33,585 nt of DNA, from NCBI RefSeq assembly GCF_003696205.1, contig NZ_RFFI01000037.1:1-33585 (forward strand), read 5' to 3'. The number at the start of each line of letters is the position of its first letter. Within the stretch, counting starts at the first letter, position 1. The position numbers and the translations under genes are program-made. Source of the DNA: Cellulomonas triticagri. GTDB taxonomy: Bacteria; Actinomycetota; Actinomycetes; Actinomycetales; Cellulomonadaceae. The notes under the pieces are model-generated. The model saw only the letters and a list, made by a program, of their open reading frames with translations. It ran no database searches and was not told the DNA's origin. Shown here piece by piece: positions 26,286 through 33,018 of the stretch.

Positions 26286-26365
26286 CCACCCGGACGGGCG
26301 TGCGGGGGACCGGCGGACGTGGCGATGCTCACCCTGTGGCCCAGGACCTCCGACCCGGGGCGGCG

Positions 26366-26371
26366 TAGAAT
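26366..26371 (+). promoter_or_regulatory. Promoter -10 of the candidate structured RNA
   Basis: TAGAAT is the best -10 hexamer in this gap. Transcription would start at about 26377-26380, which is exactly where the 5' strand of the RNA's closing stem begins (26379). No start codon sits at the leaderless position, so the transcript is not expected to be a leaderless mRNA. Confidence 0.5.
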
Positions 26372-26378
26372 GGTGAGC

Positions 26379-26500
26379 GACGCCGGGCCGCGGTAGCCCC
26401 GGGCTCCATCTCAAGCCGCTTCGAGCGGCCGCGCGCCGAGAGGCGCTCCCGGTCCGGCGTCCTCGCCCCGTTTCCGCGTGATCACGCGACGCGCGGGGCG
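26379..26500 (+). ncRNA. Candidate structured small RNA with four-way junction
   Basis: The first 12 bases (26379-26390, GACGCCGGGCCG) pair with 26450-26461, including one G-U pair. Three hairpins lie inside this stem. P2 (26392-26407) is GG-AGCC/GGCT-CC with a bulged U. P3 is GCCGCT/AGCGGC (26415-26429). P4 is GCGCC-GAGA-GGCGC (26433-26446), closed by a GNRA tetraloop. The P2-P3 joint is AUCUCAA. A hairpin at 26464-26500 follows and can end the transcript. The unit has its own -10, contains no good reading frame and fills the gap before the pit PHO box. It is not tRNA, SRP RNA, RNase P, 6S or any riboswitch I know. It could be a trans-acting sRNA or an unknown sensor. Confidence 0.55.
26464..26500 (+). 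terminator. Two-tier hairpin ending the structured RNA
   Basis: CGCCCCG (26464-26470) pairs with CGGGGCG (26494-26500). Inside it the palindrome CGCGTGATCACGCG (26475-26488) can form a second 5-bp stem with a GATC loop. A T-run is absent. Confidence 0.5.
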
Positions 26501-26561
26501 CACCGGCCCCGATCGCCGGGTCCGCGGCGACGTCGTCCACCGCCGTCGGCCCCCGCCGCGA

Positions 26562-26642
26562 CGCACCCTCGCGTCACCTGGCCGTCACCTGTGAGTCACC
26601 GCCGGTTCAGGTCCGGTTCACCTCAGGGGTTGTGAGTTCACC
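26562..26642 (+). promoter_or_regulatory. PHO box-like array of 11-nt direct repeats upstream of the DUF47-pit operon
   Basis: TCA triplets lie at 26574, 26585, 26596, 26607 and 26618, each exactly 11 bases apart. The units read GTCACCTGGCC, GTCACCTGTGA, GTCACCGCCGG, TTCAGGTCCGG and TTCACCTCAGG. A weaker unit (CGCACC) lies 11 bases before the first, and a single GTTCACC out of phase is at 26636-26642. Streptomyces PhoP binds direct repeats of GTTCACC with an 11-bp period, so this is very probably a PhoP site. It lies at about -104 to -40 of the predicted start. Confidence 0.75.
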
Positions 26643-26654
26643 CGACGTCTGCCC

Positions 26655-26660
26655 TAGCCT
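26655..26660 (+). promoter_or_regulatory. Putative -10 of the DUF47-pit operon
   Basis: TAGCCT matches TAnnnT and sits 28 bases after the last phased repeat. The start near 26667 leaves a leader of about 31 bases with GGAG at 26687-26690 before GTG 26698. The -35 is poor, which fits activation by PhoP. Confidence 0.45.
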
Positions 26661-26697
26661 GTGGACGACCAAGCCCTTCTCCTGCCGGAGCCCTGCC

Positions 26698-27318
26698 GTG
26701 CGCCTGCGCCTCACCCCGCGCGATACCTCGTTCTTCGACCTGCTGGCCGCCTCGGCGGCGCACCTGGTGACGGGGGCGAACCTCCTGGCCGAGCTGCTGG
26801 GCGCCGACCGCGCCGCGCGCAAGGCCATCGCCAAGCAGATCAACGAGGTCGAGCACCTCGCCGACGAGGCGACCCACACGATCATGCGGCGCCTGAACCA
26901 GACGTTCGTGACGCCGTTCGACCGGGACGACATCTCCGGTCTCGCGTCGGCGCTGGACGACTGCATGGACGACATGGAGGAGGCCGCGGACCTCATCGTG
27001 CTGTACAAGCTCGACGAGCTGCCCGCCCGGGTCTCCGACCAGGTCCAGGTGCTGCAGCGCTCCGCGGAGCTCACGGCCGAGGCGATGCCCCGGCTGCGGT
27101 CGATGGAGTCGCTGTCGGAGTACTGGGTCGAGGTCAACCGCCTCGAGAACCAGGCGGACAAGTCGCACCGCAAGCTGCTCGCGCAGATGTTCGACGAGAT
27201 CACCGACCCGATCCTGCTGATGAAGCTCAAGGAGGTCGTCGAGAAGCTCGAGGACGCCGCGGACGGCTTCGAGCGGGTGGCCAACATGGTCGAGACCATC
27301 GCGCTCAAGGAGTCCTGA
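26698..27318 (+). CDS. DUF47 / PhoU-like phosphate transport regulator
   Basis: This 206-residue, all-helical cytoplasmic protein belongs to the DUF47 (PhoU-related) family. Diagnostic stretches are LRLTPRDTSFFDLLAASAAH at the start, KQINEVEHLADEATHTIMRR, TFVTPFDRDDISGLASALDD (acidic metal-binding helix) and LENQADKSHRKLLAQMFDEI. Such genes nearly always stand beside pit and are thought to tune the transporter. GTG at 26698 is chosen because the family begins at this point and GGAG precedes it; an earlier ATG at 26632 lies inside the promoter. The pit gene starts seven bases after the stop, so both form one operon downstream of the PHO-box array. Confidence 0.93.
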   Translation: MRLRLTPRDTSFFDLLAASAAHLVTGANLLAELLGADRAARKAIAKQINEVEHLADEATHTIMRRLNQTFVTPFDRDDISGLASALDDCMDDMEEAADLIVLYKLDELPARVSDQVQVLQRSAELTAEAMPRLRSMESLSEYWVEVNRLENQADKSHRKLLAQMFDEITDPILLMKLKEVVEKLEDAADGFERVANMVETIALKES

Positions 27319-27324
27319 GTCCCG

Positions 27325-28323
27325 GTGGAACTCGCGCTCGTCATCGTCGTCGTCGCGTTCGCGCTCGGCTTCGACTACACCAACGGCTTCCACGACGCCG
27401 CGAACGCCATCGCCACCTCGGTGTCGACGCGGGCGCTGACGCCGCGCGCGGCGCTCATCATGGCGGCGGTGTTCAACCTCGTGGGTGCGCTGCTGGGCAC
27501 GCACGTCGCGACGACCATCGCGCACGACATCATCCAGATCGGCGACGTGGGGTCCCACGAGGGTCTGGTCATCGTCCTGTCGGCGCTGATCGGCGCGATC
27601 ACCTGGAACCTCATCACCTGGTGGTTCGGCCTGCCGTCGTCGTCGACGCACGCGCTGATCGGCGGGCTCGCCGGCGTCGGCGTCGCCTCCAGCATCACGG
27701 TGCACTGGGACGCGATCCTGGAGAAGGTCGTGCTCCCGATGGTGATCTCGCCGCTGGTGGGCTTCGGGCTCGCGTACGGCGTCATGGTCGGGGTGCTCTG
27801 GCTGGTCCGGAAGGCGTCGCCCGCGCCCGCGCAGCGGCGGTTCCGGATCGCGCAGACGGCGTCCGCGGCGGCGATGGCGCTGGGGCACGGCCTGCAGGAC
27901 GCGCAGAAGACGATGGGTGTCATCGTGCTCGCGCTGGTCGCCGGCGGCTTCCACGACGGCGACAGCATCCCGCTGTGGGTCAAGCTCGCCGCCGCCACGG
28001 CCATCTCGCTGGGCACGTACTCGGGCGGGTGGCGCATCATGCGCACGCTGGGCCGCAAGATCATCGAGCTGGACCCGGCGCGCGGCTTCGTCGCGGAGTC
28101 CGTGTCGGCCGTGGTGCTGTACGTCAACGCGTACTGGCTGCACGCGCCGGTGTCGACCACGCACACGATCACCTCGGCGATCATGGGTGTCGGCGCCACC
28201 AAGCGGCTGTCGGCGGTGCGCTGGGGCGTCGCGAAGAGCATCGGCGCCGCGTGGGTGCTGACCATCCCGGCGGCGGCGCTCGTGGGAGCCGTGGTCTACC
28301 TGGTGCTGCGCACGTTCGTCTGA
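27325..28323 (+). CDS. pit: Inorganic phosphate transporter, PiT family
   Basis: This 332-residue membrane protein has about ten hydrophobic segments and the two inverted PHO-4 signatures: GFDYTNGFHDAANAIATSVS near the N-terminus and GHGLQDAQKTMGVIVLAL in the second half. SSSTHALIGGLAGVG and STTHTITSAIMGVGATKR are the matching substrate-region repeats. It should import phosphate or metal-phosphate with protons. GTG at 27325 lies behind AAGGAG (27308-27313), which is inside the DUF47 gene, so translation is coupled. Pit is often called constitutive and low-affinity; the PHO-box array here suggests it is phosphate-regulated, as reported for some Streptomyces pit genes. Confidence 0.95.
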   Translation: MELALVIVVVAFALGFDYTNGFHDAANAIATSVSTRALTPRAALIMAAVFNLVGALLGTHVATTIAHDIIQIGDVGSHEGLVIVLSALIGAITWNLITWWFGLPSSSTHALIGGLAGVGVASSITVHWDAILEKVVLPMVISPLVGFGLAYGVMVGVLWLVRKASPAPAQRRFRIAQTASAAAMALGHGLQDAQKTMGVIVLALVAGGFHDGDSIPLWVKLAAATAISLGTYSGGWRIMRTLGRKIIELDPARGFVAESVSAVVLYVNAYWLHAPVSTTHTITSAIMGVGATKRLSAVRWGVAKSIGAAWVLTIPAAALVGAVVYLVLRTFV

Positions 28324-28337
28324 CGGGAGCCGCTGGG

Positions 28338-28377
28338 CCGTTCGGGCGGCTTCTGCCCTCCGAACGTTCCCGAACGG
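28338..28377 (+). terminator. Hairpin after pit with two alternative right arms
   Basis: CCGTTCGGG (28338-28346) is complementary to CCCGAACGG (28369-28377) over 9 bp. Its inner seven bases also match CCGAACG at 28360-28366. Either fold can form but not both. The simplest reading is a terminator 15 bases after the pit stop. Confidence 0.5.
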
Positions 28378-28424
28378 GCGTTGCCCTGGACAACGATCCT
28401 GTATGTCCGGTTTGCTCATCCCTC

Positions 28425-28931
28425 GTGACTGCGAAGAACCTGATGACCCGCTGTGCGGCCGTTGTGCTCGCCGGCGCGACCGCCCTGTCCCTCGCCGCGT
28501 GCGGCACCACGAAGCCCGCCCAGCGCGACGAGGCCACCGGCGAGATCACCGCCTCCGCCGAGGCCACCGTCTTCGATATCGCCGTGGGCGACTGCCTCGA
28601 CATGAGCGGCGAGAACACCACCTCGACGGTCGAGACCGAGGTCGAGACCCTGCCGACCGTGCCCTGCGACCAGCCGCACGACGGCGAGGTGTACGCGGAG
28701 AAGGAGCTCGAGGGCGAGAAGATCCCGGCCGACCTCATGACGCAGGTCGAGCAGTTCTGCTACGACGAGTTCGAGCCCTTCGTCGGCCAGGCGTACGAGA
28801 CGTCGCGCGTCGAGATCTACTACCTGTACCCCCAGGAGCAGTCCTGGAGCATGGGCGACCGGGGCATCCAGTGCATCGGCATCGCCATGGACGAGCCCGT
28901 CACCGGGAGCATGCGGGGCACCGGCCTCTGA
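28425..28931 (+). CDS. Septum-formation-family lipoprotein, copy 1
   Basis: This 168-residue exported lipoprotein has a signal peptide with lipobox LSLAAC and lipid-bearing C26. The mature part carries VGDCLDM, VPCDQPHDGEVY, QFCYDEF and IQCIGIA: four cysteines likely to form two disulfides, and the CxxPHDGEVY block typical of the Septum_form (PF13845) family. The actual function of that family is poorly known. GTG at 28425 is chosen because the paralogue at 29015 aligns from its GTG and the DNA upstream is conserved too. An internal ATG at 28443 is possible. It is followed by a strong terminator. Confidence 0.82.
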   Translation: MTAKNLMTRCAAVVLAGATALSLAACGTTKPAQRDEATGEITASAEATVFDIAVGDCLDMSGENTTSTVETEVETLPTVPCDQPHDGEVYAEKELEGEKIPADLMTQVEQFCYDEFEPFVGQAYETSRVEIYYLYPQEQSWSMGDRGIQCIGIAMDEPVTGSMRGTGL

Positions 28932-28943
28932 GGACGGCGTCCG

Positions 28944-28977
28944 GTCGCCCGCCCGGGGCCGCCCCCGGGCGGGCGAC
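28944..28977 (+). terminator. Very strong hairpin between the two lipoprotein genes
   Basis: GTCGCCCGCCCGGGG (28944-28958) pairs perfectly over 15 bp with 28963-28977 around a CCGC loop. The promoter-like TGGACA of copy 2 begins at the next base (28978), so the two lipoproteins are separate transcripts. Confidence 0.85.
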
Positions 28978-29014
28978 TGGACACTGCCCGATTTGTCGGG
29001 TTGGCTCGTGCCCC
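28978..29014 (+). promoter_or_regulatory. Upstream block shared by both septum-type lipoprotein genes
   Basis: TGGACA at 28978-28983 and TGTCGGGTTGGCTC at 28994-29007 match TGGACA (28387-28392) and TGTCCGGTTTGCTC (28404-28417) before copy 1, at the same distance from GTG (37 and 38 bases). TGGACA resembles a -35; GGTT at the -10 position would suit an ECF-type sigma factor better than the housekeeping one. This is inference from two copies only. Confidence 0.4.
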
Positions 29015-29521
29015 GTGAGTCCGAAGAGCCTGGTCCCCCGCTGGTCCGCCGTCGCGTCGACGGTGCTCGCCGGGACGGTGCTCCTCGCGCTCGGCGCCTG
29101 CACCTCCGCCGACGCCTCCGAGGGCCCGGCCGCGGGCACCGCGACCACCGTGCCGGCCCGCCCCTACGTCCCCGCGATCCAGGCCGGAGACTGCCTGGAC
29201 ATGGACGGGCTGCTGTCCGCGGCCGCCGACGAGGAGACCCTGCGGACCGTGCGCTGCGACGAGCCGCACGACGGCGAGGTGTACGCGCAGACCGAGGTCC
29301 TCGGCGCCGAGGACCGCGACGACGTCGCCGTGCACGCCCAGGAGTTCTGCGCCGACCAGTTCGTGGACTTCGTCGGCCGCGCCTACGACGGCACCGACCT
29401 CGAGGTGACGTTCCTGCACCCCACCGAGGACACCTGGGACCAGGGCGACCGCTCGGTGCGCTGCATCGTCATGACCCGCGGTGCCGAGGTCGACACCACC
29501 CTCGCCGGCAGCGGGCGCTAG
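29015..29521 (+). CDS. Septum-formation-family lipoprotein, copy 2
   Basis: The gene has the same length as copy 1 (168 residues) and the same plan: lipobox LALGAC with C29, then AGDCLDM, VRCDEPHDGEVY, EFCADQF and VRCIVM, so the four cysteines are conserved. Overall identity looks moderate, higher near the PHDGEVY block and the C-terminal GDR-x-(V/I)-(R/Q)CI. Conservation of the upstream DNA and of the first 15 codons shows a tandem duplication followed by divergence. It ends 19 bases before the convergent Nudix gene, with no clear terminator between them. Confidence 0.82.
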   Translation: MSPKSLVPRWSAVASTVLAGTVLLALGACTSADASEGPAAGTATTVPARPYVPAIQAGDCLDMDGLLSAAADEETLRTVRCDEPHDGEVYAQTEVLGAEDRDDVAVHAQEFCADQFVDFVGRAYDGTDLEVTFLHPTEDTWDQGDRSVRCIVMTRGAEVDTTLAGSGR

Positions 29522-29540
29522 CCGCGCGCCCCGCACCCGC

Positions 29541-30518
29541 TCAGGGCAGCGGCGTGTGGGTCTCCACGGCCTCGACGCAGGGGTCGCCCGGCGCGCCGGT
29601 GACGTGGCAGACCAGGATCTGCCCGGGCTTGAGGAACGGGTCGGACTCCGGCAGGTCGGGCCGGACGCGCGCCCGGGTGTACTGCGTGATCACGTCGAGC
29701 ACGGTCGGCAGCACCGGGCGGTGCGTGCACAGCGCCAGGTCGGTCCCGGTGCGCAGCAGCTCCGCGACGGTCGCGGCGGCGTGCTCCGGACCCTCCTCGT
29801 GCCGGGCCTCGGTCAGCGGCTCGTCGTCGATGGGCTCCAGGCCCGCGGCGGTGGTGTACGGGGCGACGGTGTCGCGGCAGCGGGCCCACGGGCTCGTCAC
29901 CACCTGCGCCACCCCGAACGCCGAGAGCAGCGGCACCAGCGCCCGCGCCTGGCGCGTGCCGGTGTCCGTCAGCGGGCGGGTGGCCTCGCCGTGGTCCCAG
30001 GTCGCACGGCGGCGGGCGCGGCCGTGCCGCACGACGACCACCGCCCGGGTGTCCAGGCGGCCCTTGGCGTGCGCGGTGACGAGGGCGGCGAGGGGGTCCT
30101 TGTCGGCCTCCCGGCTCAGGCGGCGCTCGGCCTCCTCGACGTCCATCCAGCGGGTCTCGTCGATCTCGTCCGTCGAGGCGCGCGCGGCGGGCGGCCGGGC
30201 GTGCACGGCGGGCCGGTCGGGGCGGCCCGCGACCTGCGCCGCCCAGTAGTGCACCCGCTTGGGGCGGCCGTCGGACAGCGTGTACTCCAGGCCCGGCAGC
30301 GGGCGGCCGAGGACGACCTCCAGACCGACCTCCTCCTCGACCTCGCGCACGGCCGCCGTGATGACGTGCTCGCCGGGCTCGAGCTTGCCCTTGGGCCAGG
30401 ACCAGTCCTTGTACCGGGGCCGGTGCACCAGCAGCACCTGCAGGCGGCCCTGGCGGACCCGCCAGACCAGGGCGCCCGCCGCCTCGACGACGGTGCGCGC
30501 GGCGGTGTCGGTGCTCAC
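29541..30518 (-). CDS. Nudix hydrolase fused to histidine phosphatase (MutT1-like)
   Basis: The protein has 325 residues and two domains. The N-terminal Nudix domain has the box [20 protein letters not shown] followed by VGLE (G-x5-E-x7-REVxEExG, Mg2+ binding). The C-terminal phosphoglycerate-mutase-like domain begins near residue 158 with VVVVRHGRA (R164, H165 nucleophile, G166) and has the second His in [10 protein letters not shown]. This matches mycobacterial MutT1 (Rv2985), which cleaves 8-oxo-(d)GTP and dinucleoside polyphosphates. GTG at 30518 overlaps the ppk stop as GTGA, so it is translated with ppk; the same ppk-mutT1 order is found in M. tuberculosis. It may recycle nucleotides or diadenosine polyphosphates when polyphosphate is made. 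Confidence 0.9.
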   Translation of the reverse strand: MSTDTAARTVVEAAGALVWRVRQGRLQVLLVHRPRYKDWSWPKGKLEPGEHVITAAVREVEEEVGLEVVLGRPLPGLEYTLSDGRPKRVHYWAAQVAGRPDRPAVHARPPAARASTDEIDETRWMDVEEAERRLSREADKDPLAALVTAHAKGRLDTRAVVVVRHGRARRRATWDHGEATRPLTDTGTRQARALVPLLSAFGVAQVVTSPWARCRDTVAPYTTAAGLEPIDDEPLTEARHEEGPEHAAATVAELLRTGTDLALCTHRPVLPTVLDVITQYTRARVRPDLPESDPFLKPGQILVCHVTGAPGDPCVEAVETHTPLP

Positions 30519-32941
30519 CGGGTCGCGCCCCGCTGCCGGCGCTGGCGGTAGATCAGCGCCGACTGCAGGTCGCGCAGCGGGCCCTCGTCGCCCTGGGCGT
30601 GCCGCGTCCACACGCCGTCCGGCCCGAGGTGCCAGGACGAGGTGGTGTCGGACATCGAGGTGTCCATGAGGTCGACCAGCTCGGCCACCTGGTCGGGGTC
30701 GGCCAGCCGCACCAGGGCCTCGACCCGGCGGTCCAGGTTGCGGTGCATGAGGTCGGCCGAGCCGATGTAGACCTCGGGGCCGGGCAGCCGGTCGCCGGTG
30801 TCGTCGCGCCCGGCGTCCGCGACCTCCTTGGTCACGCCCTCGTCGGCGGCGAACGCGAAGATCCGCGCGTGCTCCAGGAACCGGCCGAGGATCGAGCGCA
30901 CCCGGATGGTCTCGGACAGCCCCGGCACCCCGGGGCGGACGGCGCAGATGCCGCGGACGCACAGGTCGACCGGCACGCCCGCCTGGGAGGCGCGGTACAG
31001 GGCGTCGATCGTCTCCTCGTCGACCATCGAGTTGACCTTGATCTTGATCCACGACGGCCGGCCCTCGCGCGCGGCCTGCGCCTCGCGGTCGATCCGGGCG
31101 ACCAGGCCCGAGCGCACGGAGCGCGGCGCGACCAGCAGCCGGTGGAACCGCGACTTCGGGGCGTACCCGGACAGCTGGTTGAACAGCCGCGTGAGGTCCT
31201 GCCCGACGTCGGGGTCGCAGGTCAGCAGCCCGAGGTCGGTGTAGATGCGCGCCGTCTTCGGGTTGTAGTTGCCGGTGCCGACGTGGCAGTAGCGCCGCAG
31301 GCCGTCCGACTCCTGCCGGACCACCAGCGAGAGCTTGGCGTGCGTCTTCAGGCCGACGATGCCGTAGACGACGTGCACGCCCGCCTGCTCGAGCTTGCGG
31401 GCCCACTCGATGTTGGCCTGCTCGTCGAACCGCGCCTTGATCTCCACCAGGGCGAGCACCTGCTTGCCCGCCTCGGCGGCGTCGATCAGGGCGTCCACGA
31501 TGGGGGAGTCGCCCGACGTGCGGTAGAGCGTCTGCTTGATCGCGAGGACCTTCGGGTCGTGCGCGGCCTGCTCCAGGAAGGTCTGCACCGACGTCGAGAA
31601 CGAGTCGTACGGGTGGTGCAGCAGGATGTCGCGCGCGCGGATCGCGGCGAACACGTCCGTCGGCGTCGCGCTCTCCACCTCGGCGAGGAACCGGTGGGTC
31701 GTCGGCACGAACCGCGGGTACTGCAGGTCCGCGCGGTCCAGGTCGGCGATGACGTTCAGGCCCGTGTGGTCCAGCGGCGCGGGCAGCTCGTAGACCTCGT
31801 CCTCGATGACGTCGAGCTCGCGCACCAGCAGCTGGCGGATGCGCGGCGTGATCGAGTCCGCGATCTCCAGGCGCACCGGCGGGCCGAACTTGCGGCGCAG
31901 CAGCTCCTTCTCCATCGCCTGGAGCAGGTTCTCGGCGTCGTCCTCCTCGACCTCCACGTCCTCGTTGCGGGTGACGCGGAAGGTGTGGTGCTCGCGCACC
32001 TCCATGCCGGGGAACAGCTGGTCGAGGTGCTGGGCGATGACGTCCTCGACCGGGACGAACGACATCGGCCCCTGGTCGGTCGGCGCCTGCGACGTCGCCG
32101 CGCTCGGCCGCCCGCGGCCGTCCACCGCGATGTACCGGGGCAGCAGCGGCGGCACCTTGACGCGCGCGAAGTGCTCCTTGCCGGTCGCCGGGTTCACGAC
32201 CACCACGGCCAGGTTGAGCGACAGGCCGGAGATGTACGGGAACGGGTGCGCCGGGTCCACCGCGAGCGGGGTGAGCACGGGGAAGATCTGCTTGCGGAAG
32301 TACTTGCGCAGCCGGTCCTGCTCGGCCTCGCCGAGCTCCTCCCAGCGCACGAGCGTGATGCCCTGGGACGCGAGCTCGGGCTGCAGCTCGTCCGCGAACA
32401 CGCGGGCGTGCCGGGCGGACAGGTCGTGCGCGCGCACGCTGATCGCCTCGAGCACCTGGCGCGGGCTGAGGCCGGACGCGGCCGTGACGGCCAGGCCCGT
32501 CGCGATGCGCCGCTTGAGGCCCGCGACCCGGACCATGAAGAACTCGTCCAGGTTGGACGCGAAGATCGCCAGGTAGCGGACGCGCTCCAGCAGCGGCTGC
32601 GTCGGGTCCTCGGCGAGCTGGAGGACCCGCTCGTTGAACGCGAGCCAGCTGATCTCCCGGTCCAGGAACCGGTCGGCGGGCAGCGGCTCGGCCTCGACGA
32701 CCTCGTTCTCGGCGTCGCCGGGGGCGATGTGCTCCGCGATGTGCGCGGCGAGCTCCGGGGCCAGCGGCCGGGTGCGCGGCGCCGACGCGGGGACGGGAGC
32801 GGTCGTCGTCGGCTCCTCGGCGGCGGTGGCGGACGCGCGGGTCGTGCGCCGCGTCGTCGTGGCCGACCGGCCGGAGGTCGACGTCGTGGCCCGGCGCGGC
32901 CGGGCCGGGGTGGTGCCGTCGGAAGAGGTCGCGTCGCTCAT
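30515..32941 (-). CDS. ppk: Polyphosphate kinase 1
   Basis: This 808-residue enzyme makes polyphosphate from ATP, reversibly. After an unusual Thr/Ala/Arg-rich head of about 75 residues come the four PPK1 domains: N ([19 protein letters not shown]), H, C1 and C2. H553 in [19 protein letters not shown] matches the autophosphorylated histidine (E. coli His435), and H733 in [19 protein letters not shown] matches the second active-site histidine. ATG at 32941 lies six bases after CAGGAT, a leaderless geometry, although AGGA could also act as a weak ribosome site. An array of 11-nt repeats lies just upstream, so PhoP control is likely. The Nudix gene follows with a four-base overlap. Confidence 0.95.
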   Translation of the reverse strand: MSDATSSDGTTPARPRRATTSTSGRSATTTRRTTRASATAAEEPTTTAPVPASAPRTRPLAPELAAHIAEHIAPGDAENEVVEAEPLPADRFLDREISWLAFNERVLQLAEDPTQPLLERVRYLAIFASNLDEFFMVRVAGLKRRIATGLAVTAASGLSPRQVLEAISVRAHDLSARHARVFADELQPELASQGITLVRWEELGEAEQDRLRKYFRKQIFPVLTPLAVDPAHPFPYISGLSLNLAVVVVNPATGKEHFARVKVPPLLPRYIAVDGRGRPSAATSQAPTDQGPMSFVPVEDVIAQHLDQLFPGMEVREHHTFRVTRNEDVEVEEDDAENLLQAMEKELLRRKFGPPVRLEIADSITPRIRQLLVRELDVIEDEVYELPAPLDHTGLNVIADLDRADLQYPRFVPTTHRFLAEVESATPTDVFAAIRARDILLHHPYDSFSTSVQTFLEQAAHDPKVLAIKQTLYRTSGDSPIVDALIDAAEAGKQVLALVEIKARFDEQANIEWARKLEQAGVHVVYGIVGLKTHAKLSLVVRQESDGLRRYCHVGTGNYNPKTARIYTDLGLLTCDPDVGQDLTRLFNQLSGYAPKSRFHRLLVAPRSVRSGLVARIDREAQAAREGRPSWIKIKVNSMVDEETIDALYRASQAGVPVDLCVRGICAVRPGVPGLSETIRVRSILGRFLEHARIFAFAADEGVTKEVADAGRDDTGDRLPGPEVYIGSADLMHRNLDRRVEALVRLADPDQVAELVDLMDTSMSDTTSSWHLGPDGVWTRHAQGDEGPLRDLQSALIYRQRRQRGATR

Positions 32942-32947
32942 CGCCAC

Positions 32948-32953
32948 ATCCTG
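32948..32953 (-). promoter_or_regulatory. -10 element of ppk
   Basis: On the minus strand CAGGAT, six bases (GTGGCG), then ATG at 32941. The hexamer keeps A2 and T6 of the -10 consensus. Confidence 0.4.
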
Positions 32954-32957
32954 GCAC

Positions 32958-33001
32958 CCGGACGTGTCTCGTGGGTGACCGAGACCTGACCCGCGGGTGC
33001 G
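32958..33001 (-). promoter_or_regulatory. Second PHO box-like 11-nt repeat array, upstream of ppk
   Basis: Read on the minus strand the units are CGCACCCGCGG, GTCAGGTCTCG, GTCACCCACGA and GACACGTCCGG, in perfect 11-nt phase. They resemble the units before DUF47-pit, including the same variant first unit (CGCACC). The array ends five bases before the ppk -10, so it covers the -35 region. GTCTCG-N8-CGAGAC (32966-32985) within it is an inverted repeat that may be incidental. Confidence 0.6.
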
Positions 33002-33018
33002 GGCAGCAGCCGGCGGGG

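Noticed and set aside
26379..26461. tRNA-like cloverleaf
   Set aside because: Three hairpins in a closing stem recall a tRNA, but the closing stem is 12 bp, there is no T-loop consensus, no usable anticodon loop and no CCA end.
26286..26697. PHO-box repeats also before the structured RNA
   Set aside because: A single TCACC near 26327 is not repeated with an 11-base period.
30599..32989. Plus-strand frame of about 800 codons opposite ppk
   Set aside because: Arg/Val/Gly/His-rich shadow of ppk codons with no recognisable domain; ppk motifs on the minus strand are intact.
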